Below, one piece after another: positions 34,080 through 42,708 of a DNA stretch of 64,000 nt. Where the stretch lies: contig NZ_JACJLV010000002.1 of assembly GCF_016902415.1 (NCBI RefSeq), positions 62,001-126,000 of the forward strand, in the 5' to 3' direction. The stretch is from Mordavella massiliensis. GTDB taxonomy: Bacteria > Bacillota > Clostridia > Lachnospirales > Lachnospiraceae. Position 1 is the stretch's first letter. Every line of letters begins with the position of its first letter. Below the pieces are notes generated by a model. The model worked only from the letters and a program-made list of their open reading frames with translations, ran no database searches and had not been told where the DNA came from. The translations under genes and the position numbers were made by a program.

Positions 34080-35578
34080 TACAAGGAACCATGTCAAATG
34101 CGGGAAAGAGTCTGATCTGTGCGGGCCTTTGCAGGATCTTTCATCAGGACGGATACAAGGCGGCGCCCTTTAAATCTCAGAACATGGCATTGAATTCTTT
34201 TATCACCGATGATGGACTGGAGATGGGCCGGGCGCAGGTGGTCCAGGCAGAGGCGGCGAAGATCAGGCCAAGAGTAGAGATGAATCCCATCCTGCTAAAG
34301 CCCACCAACGATACGGGATCTCAGGTCATCGTAAACGGGAAGGTCTGGCAGGATATGAGCGCCCGGGATTATTTTGCCTGCAAGCGCCGGCTAGTCCCGC
34401 AGATCCTGGAAGCATACGGGAAGCTGGAAAAGGAGTACGACCTGATCGTCATCGAAGGCGCCGGTAGCCCGGCGGAGATCAATCTGAAAGAAAACGATAT
34501 TGTCAACATGGGGCTGGCAAAGATGCTGGATGCGCCGGTCCTGCTGGTGGGAGATATCGACCGGGGCGGTGTGTTCGCACAGCTTCTGGGAACTCTGATG
34601 CTGCTGGAGCCGGAGGAAAAAGAGCGGGTAAAGGGACTGATCATCAATAAATTCCGGGGAGATAAGACCATCCTGGATCCGGGAATACAGATGCTGGAGG
34701 AAAGGTGCCAGGTGCCGGTGCTGGGTGTGACTCCATATCTGAATGTGGATATTGAGGATGAGGACAGCCTGACAGAACGGTTTAGAAAGACAGGCAGCGG
34801 CGGAAAGATAGACATTGCGGTGATCCGCACGCCGCGGATCTCCAACTTCACAGATTTTCTGGCATTGGAGCATCTGGAAGAAGTGACCCTTCGGTATGTG
34901 GAACATCCCGGGCAGCTAAAACGTCCGGATATGATCCTGCTTCCGGGAACCAAGAATACCATGGGAGACCTGAAATGGATGCGTGAAAATGGGCTGGAAG
35001 CGGCCATCTTAAAGGAAGCAGATCAGGGAACGGTCATTTTTGGCATCTGCGGCGGCTATCAGATGTTAGGAGAAGAGCTGCGAGACCCTGATAAAGTGGA
35101 AGAAGGAGGAACCATGCGGGGAATGGGACTCCTTCCTCTGGAGACGGTATTTACGAAGGAAAAAACAAGGACCAGGGTCAGCGGAAGGTTCTGTCATGTG
35201 GATGGGGCATTAAAGTCCTTGGAAGGAAAAGAGCTGGAAGGCTATGAGATCCATATGGGCGTGACCAGAAAAAGGGATGGACAGGAAGAACAGGCAGCTA
35301 TGAGTCAGATGAAAGACCAGGTCAGCGGAAGAACGAGTATGGACGGATACAGCCGTGGAAATGTGTACGGCTCCTATATCCACGGCATCTTTGACCGGGA
35401 AGGCGTAGCAGAGGAAATCGCAGAAAGCCTGGCAAAAAAGAAAGGCGTAAGCTTAAAGGAGATTAAAAACAAGAGCTTAAAAGACTGGAAAGAAGAACAG
35501 TACGACCTGCTGGCAGATGCCCTCAGGGAGCATCTTGACATGAAGGCCATTTATCAGATCTTGGAGGAGGAAGAGTAG
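34061..35578 (+). CDS. cbiP: Cobyric acid synthase
   Basis: A 505-residue glutamine-dependent amidotransferase that amidates side chains b, d, e and g. N-terminal ATPase motif [18 protein letters not shown] (6-23), [26 protein letters not shown] and [12 protein letters not shown]-terminal glutaminase with Cys in [11 protein letters not shown] and [12 protein letters not shown] 34061 overlaps the end of cobD by 19 bases; GAGAGG lies upstream. Normal length. Confidence 0.95.
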   Translation: MAKRIMIQGTMSNAGKSLICAGLCRIFHQDGYKAAPFKSQNMALNSFITDDGLEMGRAQVVQAEAAKIRPRVEMNPILLKPTNDTGSQVIVNGKVWQDMSARDYFACKRRLVPQILEAYGKLEKEYDLIVIEGAGSPAEINLKENDIVNMGLAKMLDAPVLLVGDIDRGGVFAQLLGTLMLLEPEEKERVKGLIINKFRGDKTILDPGIQMLEERCQVPVLGVTPYLNVDIEDEDSLTERFRKTGSGGKIDIAVIRTPRISNFTDFLALEHLEEVTLRYVEHPGQLKRPDMILLPGTKNTMGDLKWMRENGLEAAILKEADQGTVIFGICGGYQMLGEELRDPDKVEEGGTMRGMGLLPLETVFTKEKTRTRVSGRFCHVDGALKSLEGKELEGYEIHMGVTRKRDGQEEQAAMSQMKDQVSGRTSMDGYSRGNVYGSYIHGIFDREGVAEEIAESLAKKKGVSLKEIKNKSLKDWKEEQYDLLADALREHLDMKAIYQILEEEE

Positions 35579-35581
35579 TCG

Positions 35582-36211
35582 ATGGAGATTGAGATTGTAC
35601 GGCCGGAAGAGATCGAGAAGCGGAGTTTCGCGATCATTTCGGAAGAGTTAAAGGCGCAGGGCATGACCCTGCCGGAAGACCAGGAGGCAGTGACCAAGCG
35701 GTGTATCCATACCAGCGCAGACTTTGATTATGCCAGAAATCTGACGTTTTCCGAGGGGGCAGTTGAAAAAGCAAAGGAAGCGATCCGTCATGGTGCGTCC
35801 ATCGTCACGGATACCCAGATGGCCCGGTCCGGCATCAATAAAAGGGTACTGGAGCAATACGGCGGACAAGTATACTGCTTCATGTCGGATACAGATGTGG
35901 CAGAGGAGGCGAAGAGGGCCGGTACTACCCGGGCCGTCGCCAGCATGGAGAAGGCCTGTGCCTTAGAAGAGGACCTGATCTTTGCCATCGGCAATGCGCC
36001 TACCGCGCTGATCCGTCTGTATGAGCTGATCCGGGAAGGGCGAATCGCTCCCAAACTGGTCATCGGCGCTCCGGTAGGGTTCGTCAATGTGGTGCAGTCC
36101 AAGGAGCAGATCCTGACCTTAAAGGATACGCCCTACATCGTGGCCCGGGGAAGAAAGGGCGGCAGCAATATTGCAGCCTGCATCTGCAACGCCTTACTGT
36201 ATCAATGTTAA
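35582..36211 (+). CDS. cbiC: Cobalt-precorrin-8 methylmutase
   Basis: A 209-residue isomerase moving the C-11 methyl to C-12 to give cobyrinate. The catalytic His lies in RCIHTSADFDYARNL (about 40-54). TDTQMARSGIN (about 80-90), AIGNAPTALI and IGAPVGFVNVVQSKE are conserved. The gene starts three bases after cbiP and is followed after 23 bases by cbiM with no terminator between them. Confidence 0.95.
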   Translation: MEIEIVRPEEIEKRSFAIISEELKAQGMTLPEDQEAVTKRCIHTSADFDYARNLTFSEGAVEKAKEAIRHGASIVTDTQMARSGINKRVLEQYGGQVYCFMSDTDVAEEAKRAGTTRAVASMEKACALEEDLIFAIGNAPTALIRLYELIREGRIAPKLVIGAPVGFVNVVQSKEQILTLKDTPYIVARGRKGGSNIAACICNALLYQC

Positions 36212-36234
36212 AATACTTGGAGGGATGAAAACAA

Positions 36235-37008
36235 ATGAACAAATGGAGCAAATCAGAAAAAGGACTGTTGTTTGCCGTCACACTTGCGGCTGCCGTGTAT
36301 GTCTGCGGTCTTGATACGAAGGCCATGCACATCATGGAAGGGTATCTTCCGGCAGGCTACTGCATTGCCTGGGGAGCAGTCTGCCTTCCATTTCTGGCGG
36401 CGGGGTACCTTCGGATCCGGAAACTGGTAAAAGAGCAGAAGAAAGCATTGATCTTGCTGGCTATGTCCGGGGCGTTCATCTTCGTGATCTCATCGCTGAA
36501 GATCCCATCGGTCACCGGAAGCTGCAGTCATATGACAGGGACTGGGCTTGGAGCCATCCTGTTTGGGCCTTCCACAGTTAGTATCTTAGGCATCATCGTA
36601 CTGGTCTTTCAGGCGGTGCTTTTGGCCCATGGAGGGCTCACCACATTGGGAGCCAACACTTTTAGCATGGCGATTGCAGGACCGCTTTTCAGTTTTGGGA
36701 TCTATAAGCTTGGCGTCCGGTTTGGTTGGAACCGGAAGGCAGTGATCTTTGCAGCTGCTTTTCTGGGAGATCTTCTGACCTACTGCGTCACCAGCATCCA
36801 GCTGGCGCTTGCCTATCCAAGCGAGACGGGCGGAGTGGCGGCAAGCGCTGTGAAGTTTCTGGGTGTATTTGCCCCGACGCAGCTGCCGCTGGCAGTGCTG
36901 GAGGGAATCCTGACGGTGCTGATCGTGATCGGGATGGAAAGCTTTGCGGCTCCGGAACTTCGGGCGATCGGATTTTTCAGAAAGGAGAAGACGGATGGCA
37001 GAGCATAA
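36235..37008 (+). CDS. cbiM: Cobalt ECF transporter, CbiM subunit
   Basis: A 257-residue substrate-specific membrane component with about seven helices. After a first helix or signal peptide (12-28), the mature N terminus [18 protein letters not shown] carries the Met-His metal ligand characteristic of CbiM/Nik[41 protein letters not shown] and [10 protein letters not shown] are conserved. It brings in Co2+ together with CbiN, CbiQ and CbiO. Being inside the riboswitch operon supports cobalt over nickel. Confidence 0.95.
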   Translation: MNKWSKSEKGLLFAVTLAAAVYVCGLDTKAMHIMEGYLPAGYCIAWGAVCLPFLAAGYLRIRKLVKEQKKALILLAMSGAFIFVISSLKIPSVTGSCSHMTGTGLGAILFGPSTVSILGIIVLVFQAVLLAHGGLTTLGANTFSMAIAGPLFSFGIYKLGVRFGWNRKAVIFAAAFLGDLLTYCVTSIQLALAYPSETGGVAASAVKFLGVFAPTQLPLAVLEGILTVLIVIGMESFAAPELRAIGFFRKEKTDGRA

Positions 37009-37324
37009 GAAATCAAATAAAGGGCTGGTGTGTGTACTGATCCTGGCCAGTATCCTGCTGGTGGTGGTTCCCTTTCTTGCCTTAAGAGGGGCGGAATTTG
37101 GCGGAAGCGACGATGCGGGAAGCCAGATGGTAAACGAAGTGACAGGGACAGAGTATGAGCCCTGGTTCACTCCGGTATTGGAAAACCTGATCGGAGGAGA
37201 GATCCCTGGCGAGATTGAAAGCCTGATTTTCTGTGTACAGACAGGGATCGGCGTAGGGATCCTGGCGTTTTGCTTTGGCTACCTGGTGGCCCGCAAGAAA
37301 TACTCCAGGGGACAAGAGGAATGA
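36995..37324 (+). CDS. cbiN: Cobalt ECF transporter, CbiN subunit
   Basis: A 109-residue small membrane subunit with two transmembrane helices (about 10-29 and 80-100) and an extracellular loop holding [15 protein letters not shown] and YEPWF, as in CbiN. It helps load cobalt into CbiM. ATG 36995 is preceded by AAAGGAGAAG and overlaps cbiM by 14 bases. The last four bases overlap cbiQ. Confidence 0.92.
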   Translation: MAEHKKSNKGLVCVLILASILLVVVPFLALRGAEFGGSDDAGSQMVNEVTGTEYEPWFTPVLENLIGGEIPGEIESLIFCVQTGIGVGILAFCFGYLVARKKYSRGQEE

Positions 37325-38082
37325 TGCGAGGGGAAAAAGGCGGTCTTTCCCCTATGCCAAGAGTCCTGTTCTGTCTGGGTATGATGGTAACAGCAGTCTG
37401 CTCGGCCCATCCTTTTCTGGGGGCCGAGCTTTCGGTGGTCATGCTTTTGTGGGCCAGGGTATACGGGAAGGTGCCGGTAGGAAAATATCTCCGGATGTTC
37501 CGGCTGCCGCTTGGGTTTCTGGCGCTTTCCGGACTGGTGCTTTTGTGGGAATATTCCAGCGTGGGGGAAGGAATCTTAAGCTTTTCTTTTGGATCGGGAT
37601 ATCTTAGCATGACCAGGGAGACGGTGCTTCGGACAATTCTTGTTACTTTCCGGGCCCTGGGAGCGGTGTCTGCCTTGTTTGCATTAGGAATGACTACGCC
37701 GGTGACGGAGTTGACCGGTGTTTTGAAGCGCCTGCACTGCCCGGACCTGATCTGCAGCCTGATGTATCTGATGTACCGCTATATTTTTCTGATGTATCAG
37801 GTACATGGGAATATGAAGCAGGCGGCGGAAGGAAGAATGGGATACATGGATTACCGGACTTCTCTTCGTACCACAGCCGGGATCTATGGAAATCTTCTGG
37901 CCTACAGCTACCGACAGGCAGGGGCAAATTTTGACGCTATGGAAAGCCGCTGCTTTGACGGAAGTGTCCGGTTCCTTTCGGGGAAATACCGGAAAGACTG
38001 GAGGAAGACAGTGATTCCTGTGATTCTGGTCCTTCTAGAAATAGGAATCTGTATCTGCTGGCGCAGCTGGCCGGCAGTCTAG
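37321..38082 (+). CDS. cbiQ: Cobalt ECF transporter transmembrane subunit CbiQ
   Basis: A 253-residue energy-coupling membrane subunit with about five helices. The later segments AAEGRMGYMDYRTSLRTTAGIYGNLLAYSYRQAGANFDAMESRCFDG contain the two coupling Ala-Arg-Gly-type motifs (here AAEGRM and AMESRCFDG) that contact the ATPase. ATG 37321 overlaps the cbiN stop; ATG 37354 is an alternative. The length is slightly below usual CbiQ. Confidence 0.9.
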   Translation: MMRGEKGGLSPMPRVLFCLGMMVTAVCSAHPFLGAELSVVMLLWARVYGKVPVGKYLRMFRLPLGFLALSGLVLLWEYSSVGEGILSFSFGSGYLSMTRETVLRTILVTFRALGAVSALFALGMTTPVTELTGVLKRLHCPDLICSLMYLMYRYIFLMYQVHGNMKQAAEGRMGYMDYRTSLRTTAGIYGNLLAYSYRQAGANFDAMESRCFDGSVRFLSGKYRKDWRKTVIPVILVLLEIGICICWRSWPAV

Positions 38083-38117
38083 TGGACGATCAGGAGCTGG
38101 GAGGGAGGAACCAAGGA

Positions 38118-38978
38118 ATGGATGAAATTTTAAGACTGAAAGACCTGTCTTTTCGGTATGAGGAAGAAAAGGAATGGGCGCTTAAGGAGGTAAGCCTTTC
38201 TATTTCCTCCGGTGAAAAAATTGCGGTCCTTGGGAATAACGGGGCCGGAAAGAGTACGTTTTTCCGGTGCTGCAACGGAATCTTAAGACCAAAAGAAGGC
38301 AGTCTGTATCTGAAGGGAGAGAAAATCTCCTGGAAAAAGAAGGAAATCCTGAATCTGCGCCAGAGTGTGGGGCTGATCTTCCAGGAAGCGGATCATCAGC
38401 TGATCGCCGGAACGGTGGCAGAAGAGGTCAGCTTTGGCCCCATGAATCTGAAGCTTTCGGAACAGGAGGTAAGAAACCGAGTGGAAAAAGCCCTTGCGGC
38501 CATGGAGCTTCTTAAGTATCAGGAAAAAGCCCCTCATGAACTCTCCGGCGGGGAGAAAAAGCGGGTCAGCATTGCCGACATCCTGGCGATGGAGCCGGAG
38601 CTGATGCTCCTGGACGAACCGGCATCCAGCTTAGATCCGGTGAACCAAAGCCTCCTGGAGGAGAACTTGGAAAAGCTTCACCAGAAGGGAATCGCTCTGG
38701 TGGTGGCCACCCACGATGTGGATTTTGCCTGGCGGTGGGCAAAACGGATCCTGATCTTCCATCAGGGCAGGCTTGTGGCAGACGGCAGAGGAGAGGAAAT
38801 CTTTGCAGACGAAGCGCTGATAGAAAAAAGCGGCCTTAAGAAGCCGCTTCTCTACGAGGTGGGAAAGATCTATGGAATTTCGCCTTTGCCAAAGACTCTT
38901 AAAGAATTGCTTCCAGATGGCGAAGGAATATCTTCCGGATCTGCGGAAATTCTCCCAGCCCCTTCAGATGGCAGGTAA
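38118..38978 (+). CDS. cbiO: Cobalt ECF transporter ATPase CbiO
   Basis: A 286-residue ABC ATPase that powers cobalt uptake. Walker A GNNGAGKSTF (about 40-49), Q-loop VGLIFQEADHQL, signature LSGGEKKRVSIA and Walker B LMLLDEPASSLDP are intact, with the switch His in THDVDF. ATG 38118 follows GGGAGG; a GTG at 38082 would overlap cbiQ. The C-terminal 27 codons run across the end of cbiK on the other strand. It closes the riboswitch operon. Confidence 0.93.
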   Translation: MDEILRLKDLSFRYEEEKEWALKEVSLSISSGEKIAVLGNNGAGKSTFFRCCNGILRPKEGSLYLKGEKISWKKKEILNLRQSVGLIFQEADHQLIAGTVAEEVSFGPMNLKLSEQEVRNRVEKALAAMELLKYQEKAPHELSGGEKKRVSIADILAMEPELMLLDEPASSLDPVNQSLLEENLEKLHQKGIALVVATHDVDFAWRWAKRILIFHQGRLVADGRGEEIFADEALIEKSGLKKPLLYEVGKIYGISPLPKTLKELLPDGEGISSGSAEILPAPSDGR

Positions 38979-39711
38979 CCTGATAACCGGCTGACCGGAA
39001 CTGCTCCTTCCAGGAGTCTGGATCGTCTCCTGCCATATCGTTTTTTGCATGGTCCCCTGCCACGATCATAAGGGGCAGAAGATGAAGGGAGCGGATAGGG
39101 CTGCCTTCCAGATGGCGGAGCACATCCCGGGGGGCGGGATAGGCTTCTACCGTTCCCACGTGGATATGAGAGAGCCTTAAGTCCTTGCACATATAGTCCA
39201 GGGCGGCATAGACCGTGTTAGAGAAGTGGTCGCTGCCATGGCCCATCAGGATCAGGGCCTCATCTTCTTTCAAGAAAGAATATTCTCCAGCGAGGATCGA
39301 GATGACTTCTTTCAAATCTTCCGTAGAGGACAGAAGAGGGGCGCCGAAGCTAATGGAAGAAAACTGATCCCGGAAAGCCAGGGCGTCCGCCGTCATCCGG
39401 TCGTTTTCGATGCCGTTCAGGATATGGGTAGGCTGGATGCAGACGTCGGTAATGCCGTCCCGGCGCATGTTTTCCAGAGCCTCTGTGACGGTGGGGATAT
39501 GCTCACCGGTGGTGCGTGAAAGCTTTCGGATGATCATCTGGCTGGTCCAGGCACTGTATACCGCAAGATCCGGATGGGCATTCCGGATGCTTTCTTCGAT
39601 GGCGTTGATCGTGACTGCCCGGGTATCCGGATGGCTGGTGCCGAAGCTGACGACAAGGATACCTTTTTTGGGAGAAATCGCTGTGTCAGAAGGTGTATTT
39701 TTTGTTATCAT
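38899..39711 (-). CDS. cbiK: Sirohydrochlorin cobaltochelatase
   Basis: A 270-residue anaerobic cobalt chelatase that inserts Co2+ into sirohydrochlorin, opening the cobalt-early route. GILVVSFGTSHPDTRAVTINAIE (17-39) and QPTHILNGIEND are conserved. The two metal-site histidines lie in LMGHGSDHFSN and MIVAGDHAKNDMAGDD. Cytoplasmic form: no signal peptide, unlike exported haem-linked CbiK. It is on the minus strand, so outside the riboswitch operon; its end overlaps cbiO tail to tail by 80 bases. AAAGGAGAC precedes the start. Confidence 0.94.
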   Translation of the reverse strand: MITKNTPSDTAISPKKGILVVSFGTSHPDTRAVTINAIEESIRNAHPDLAVYSAWTSQMIIRKLSRTTGEHIPTVTEALENMRRDGITDVCIQPTHILNGIENDRMTADALAFRDQFSSISFGAPLLSSTEDLKEVISILAGEYSFLKEDEALILMGHGSDHFSNTVYAALDYMCKDLRLSHIHVGTVEAYPAPRDVLRHLEGSPIRSLHLLPLMIVAGDHAKNDMAGDDPDSWKEQFRSAGYQVTCHLKGLGEFPQIRKIFLRHLEAIL

Positions 39712-39739
39712 AAAGAGAGTCTCCTTTCGAAATTGACAG

Positions 39740-39760
39740 GTGCAAAAAAGAAAATTGCAC
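39740..39760. promoter_or_regulatory. Inverted repeat between cbiK and sirC
   Basis: GTGCAA (39740-39745) and TTGCAC (39755-39760), nine A-rich bases apart, in the 92-base divergent gap. It lies just downstream of the cbiK -10 box. It could be an operator or a small hairpin; no regulator can be named. Confidence 0.35.
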
Positions 39761-39767
39761 TGTTGTC

Positions 39768-39797
39768 ATTATATCAGGGAGGAAGAAAGGACCGCAA
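39768..39797 (-). promoter_or_regulatory. Promoter for cbiK
   Basis: On the minus strand: TTGCGG (39797-39792), an 18-base spacer and consensus TATAAT (39773-39768). The -35 box lies across the ribosome site region of sirC. I find no equally good plus-strand promoter for sirC in this gap. Confidence 0.5.
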
Positions 39798-39803
39798 CTG
39801 AAA

Positions 39804-40292
39804 ATGAAAAGATATGAAGAAAAGCCTTTTTTTCCAATGTTTATTGATCTATCAAAAAAGAAGGTAGTGGTCATCGGCGGAGGCCGCATTGCGGGACGGC
39901 GGATCAGGACGCTTTTGTCATTTGCGGGGCAGATCTGTGTGATCGCGCCTGAGGTGACGGAAGAGATTGAAGGGTATATAAAAGAAGGAATGGTCACCCA
40001 TTTGAAAACCCGGTATGCGCCGGAATTGATCCGGGATGCGGATCTTGTGCTGGCGGCCACGGATGATCCGGCCTGCAATGAACAGGCAGCAGATGAGTGC
40101 AGGAGACGTGGGATTCCGGTCAATGTGTCCCACAAAAAGGAATTGTGCGATTTCTATTTCCCGGGAACCGCGGTGTGCGGGGATCTGACAGCCGGAGTCA
40201 CAGCCAGCGGGCGGGACCATGGGAAGGCGAAAAGAGCCCGGGAGGAAATCGAAAAGATATTAATAAAACTAGAGGAAGAGACAAAAGCATGA
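39804..40292 (+). CDS. sirC: Precorrin-2 dehydrogenase / sirohydrochlorin synthase
   Basis: A 162-residue NAD-dependent enzyme that oxidises precorrin-2 to sirohydrochlorin. PMFIDLSKKKVVVIGGGRIAGRRI (11-34) holds the nucleotide-binding glycines; AATDDPACNEQAADECR and VNVSHKKELCDFYFPGTAVCGDLTAGVTASGRDHG are the family's other blocks. It is shorter than CysG/Met8p and lacks a methylase domain, which CobA/HemD supplies two genes later. Chelatase activity of such short forms is uncertain; CbiK covers cobalt. The stop overlaps hemC as ATGA. Confidence 0.9.
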   Translation: MKRYEEKPFFPMFIDLSKKKVVVIGGGRIAGRRIRTLLSFAGQICVIAPEVTEEIEGYIKEGMVTHLKTRYAPELIRDADLVLAATDDPACNEQAADECRRRGIPVNVSHKKELCDFYFPGTAVCGDLTAGVTASGRDHGKAKRAREEIEKILIKLEEETKA

Positions 40293-41197
40293 TGAGTAGG
40301 AAAATCAGAATCGGCAGCAGGAAAAGCCGTCTGGCGGTGATACAGACAGAACTTGTGATGGATACAATCCGGGAAACCCATCCGGAGATTGAGCTGGAGC
40401 TTATCACGATGGAAACCACCGGGGACCGCCGGCTGGACGTGACATTGGATAAGATCGGCGGTAAGGGGCTGTTTGTCAAGGAACTGGACCGCGCTCTTCT
40501 CGAGGGCAGGATCGACCTGGCGGTCCACAGCTTAAAGGATATGCCGATGGAAGAGTCTTCCCGGATCCCCATCCTGGGATATACCAAAAGAGAGGATGTC
40601 CGGGATGTGCTGGTGCTGCCGGAGGGCGGAAAGCCCTGGAAGGGCCGGGGCGTGATCGGCTGCTCTTCCTTCAGAAGGAGGATCCAGGGCGAGAGGCTGT
40701 TCCCGCAGGCAGAGTTTCGGAGTATCCGGGGAAATGTCCTGACCAGGCTTGAGAAGCTGGACCGGGGAGAATACGATGCACTGATCCTGGCTGCGGCAGG
40801 CTTAAAGCGGCTGGGGCTTGAACATCGGATCTGCCGGTATTTTTCTGCGGAAGAGATCCTTCCGGCGGCCGGACAGGGGATTTTGGCTGTCCAGGGACGC
40901 GCCGGAGAGGATTATGGGTTCCTGGAGACTTTGGCAAAGGAGGGGGCCGGATTGGAAGCTCTGGCAGAGAGAGCCTTTGTCCGGTATCTGGACGGGGGAT
41001 GCTCTTCACCGGTGGCAGCCTATGCCAGAGTAGAAAAAGACAGGCTGTATTTGCAGGGACTTTATTATATAGAAGAGGAAGATTCCTATGCTCTCGGGAG
41101 CAGAGAAGGAAGGCCGGAGGATGCGGAAGAGATCGGCGTCCTTCTGGCAGAGGAAATGGAGAGAAAGTATGGAAGAAAGGGAGGCACCGGAGTGTGA
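40289..41197 (+). CDS. hemC: Porphobilinogen deaminase (hydroxymethylbilane synthase)
   Basis: A 302-residue enzyme that joins four porphobilinogens into hydroxymethylbilane. IRIGSRKSRLAVIQT (7-21), GKGLFVKELDRALLEGRIDLAVHSLKDMP and AAAGLKRLG are typical. Cys238 in DGGCSSPVAAYA is the site of the dipyrromethane cofactor. ATG 40289 follows AGAGGAAGAG and overlaps the sirC stop; the hemC stop overlaps the next start as TGATG. Confidence 0.95.
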   Translation: MMSRKIRIGSRKSRLAVIQTELVMDTIRETHPEIELELITMETTGDRRLDVTLDKIGGKGLFVKELDRALLEGRIDLAVHSLKDMPMEESSRIPILGYTKREDVRDVLVLPEGGKPWKGRGVIGCSSFRRRIQGERLFPQAEFRSIRGNVLTRLEKLDRGEYDALILAAAGLKRLGLEHRICRYFSAEEILPAAGQGILAVQGRAGEDYGFLETLAKEGAGLEALAERAFVRYLDGGCSSPVAAYARVEKDRLYLQGLYYIEEEDSYALGSREGRPEDAEEIGVLLAEEMERKYGRKGGTGV

Positions 41198-42708
41198 TGG
41201 AACATAAAGAGACAGGGAAAGTATGGCTTGCAGGCGCAGGACCTGGAGACGCCGGACTTTTGACATGTAAGGCCAAGAAGGTGCTGGAGTCGGCGGACGT
41301 GGTGGTTTACGATCATCTGGTGGGCCGGGATATTCTGGCCAGGATCCGTCCGGATCAGAAAGCCGTGAATGTGGGGAAAATCTCCGGGCACCATCCGATC
41401 CCGCAGGAGGAGATATGCCAGATCCTGGTGGAAGAAGCCCGGCAGGGGAAAAAGGTTGTCCGGCTGAAGGGCGGGGATCCCTTCCTGTTTGGCAGAGGCG
41501 GAGAAGAACTGCTAAAGCTGAAGGAAGCGGGAATCCCCTTCGAGGTTATTCCAGGAGTGACGTCCGCCCTGGCTGTTCCGGCCTATGCAGGAATTCCGGT
41601 GACTCACCGGGACTATGTTTCCTCTCTGCATATCGTGACCGGGCATAAAAAGAAGAACGGAGAGCTGGAGTGTGATTATCCGGCTTTGGTGCGGGCCGGG
41701 GGGACCCTCGTCTTTCTGATGGGGGTAACGGCGCTTCCCGATATCGTGAAAGGGCTCCTTGATGCGGGGATGGATCCGCAGATGCCCTCTGCTGTCATAC
41801 AGGAGGGAACCCTGGCCGGACAGAGAAAAGTATCAGCGCCGCTTGCAGAGCTTTTAGAAGCCTGCCGGAAGGAAGAGATCCAGCCGCCGGCCATCATTGT
41901 AGTGGGCCATGTGTGCCGGCTGTCAGAAGAGGTTTCCTGGTATGAGAAGCTTCCTCTTTCTGGGATGCGGGTACTGGTGACGAGGCCAAGAGAGCTGATC
42001 TCTTCTATGGCAGAAAGACTGCGAAAGAAAGGCGCGGAGGTGCTGGAGGTTCCGGCGATCAACACACGTGCCGTAAAAAGCGACAGACTGGCAGAGTGCC
42101 TGAAGGAAACAAAAAGCTGCGACTGGATCGTATTTACCAGCCAGATCGGTGTGCGCGTCTTTTTCGAGTACCTGGAAGAACATGGCCTGGATATCAGGAA
42201 TACTTATCCGGCCCGTTTTGCCGTGATCGGAGAAGGAACAAGGAAGGCGCTTGGAAAATATGGCATCCGGGCAGATCTGATGCCGGAAACCTATGAAGGG
42301 GAAGCCCTGGCCCGAAGTCTGGAAGCCCTGGACGTCAAAGGGAAAAGGATCCTGATCCCCAGGTCGGCATCCGGCAATCCTAAACTTACAGAGATCCTGG
42401 AAAAAGCAGGAGCCCGGACGGAGGATATTCCGACCTATGAGACCGTATATGAACCGTGTCAGGCGCTGGATATCCGCCGGGAGATTGACGCCGGGAGGAT
42501 TGACTGTGTGACGTTTACCAGCAGCTCCACGGTCCACGGTTTTGCCGCGGTCAGTGAGGGGGCGGACTATACCAGATTTACTGCCGCCTGCATCGGACGG
42601 CAGACCATGGAGACGGCAGAAAGCTACGGCATGAATTGCCGGATGGCCGAGAAGGCTACGATAGAAAGTCTGACAGAATTAGTAGAAAGGATACAGAAAG
42701 ACAGATGA
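41197..42708 (+). CDS. cobA-hemD: Fused uroporphyrinogen-III C-methyltransferase and uroporphyrinogen-III synthase
   Basis: A 503-residue two-domain protein. Residues 1-250: SUMT (CobA), adding C-2 and C-7 methyls to uroporphyrinogen III to make precorrin-2 ([61 protein letters not shown]). Residues 260-503: HemD, closing and inverting ring D of hydroxymethylbilane ([48 protein letters not shown]). The fusion is common in Clostridia and channels carbon to sirohydrochlorin instead of haem. Start overlaps hemC, end overlaps hemB by four bases. Confidence 0.94.
   Translation: MEHKETGKVWLAGAGPGDAGLLTCKAKKVLESADVVVYDHLVGRDILARIRPDQKAVNVGKISGHHPIPQEEICQILVEEARQGKKVVRLKGGDPFLFGRGGEELLKLKEAGIPFEVIPGVTSALAVPAYAGIPVTHRDYVSSLHIVTGHKKKNGELECDYPALVRAGGTLVFLMGVTALPDIVKGLLDAGMDPQMPSAVIQEGTLAGQRKVSAPLAELLEACRKEEIQPPAIIVVGHVCRLSEEVSWYEKLPLSGMRVLVTRPRELISSMAERLRKKGAEVLEVPAINTRAVKSDRLAECLKETKSCDWIVFTSQIGVRVFFEYLEEHGLDIRNTYPARFAVIGEGTRKALGKYGIRADLMPETYEGEALARSLEALDVKGKRILIPRSASGNPKLTEILEKAGARTEDIPTYETVYEPCQALDIRREIDAGRIDCVTFTSSSTVHGFAAVSEGADYTRFTAACIGRQTMETAESYGMNCRMAEKATIESLTELVERIQKDR

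Noticed and set aside
36212-36234. Possible second cobalamin or cobalt riboswitch before cbiM
   Set aside because: Only 23 bases separate cbiC and cbiM, enough for a ribosome site only.
39712-39803. Possible cobalamin riboswitch for cbiK
   Set aside because: The gap is 92 bases and lacks the B12 box and the other conserved blocks.
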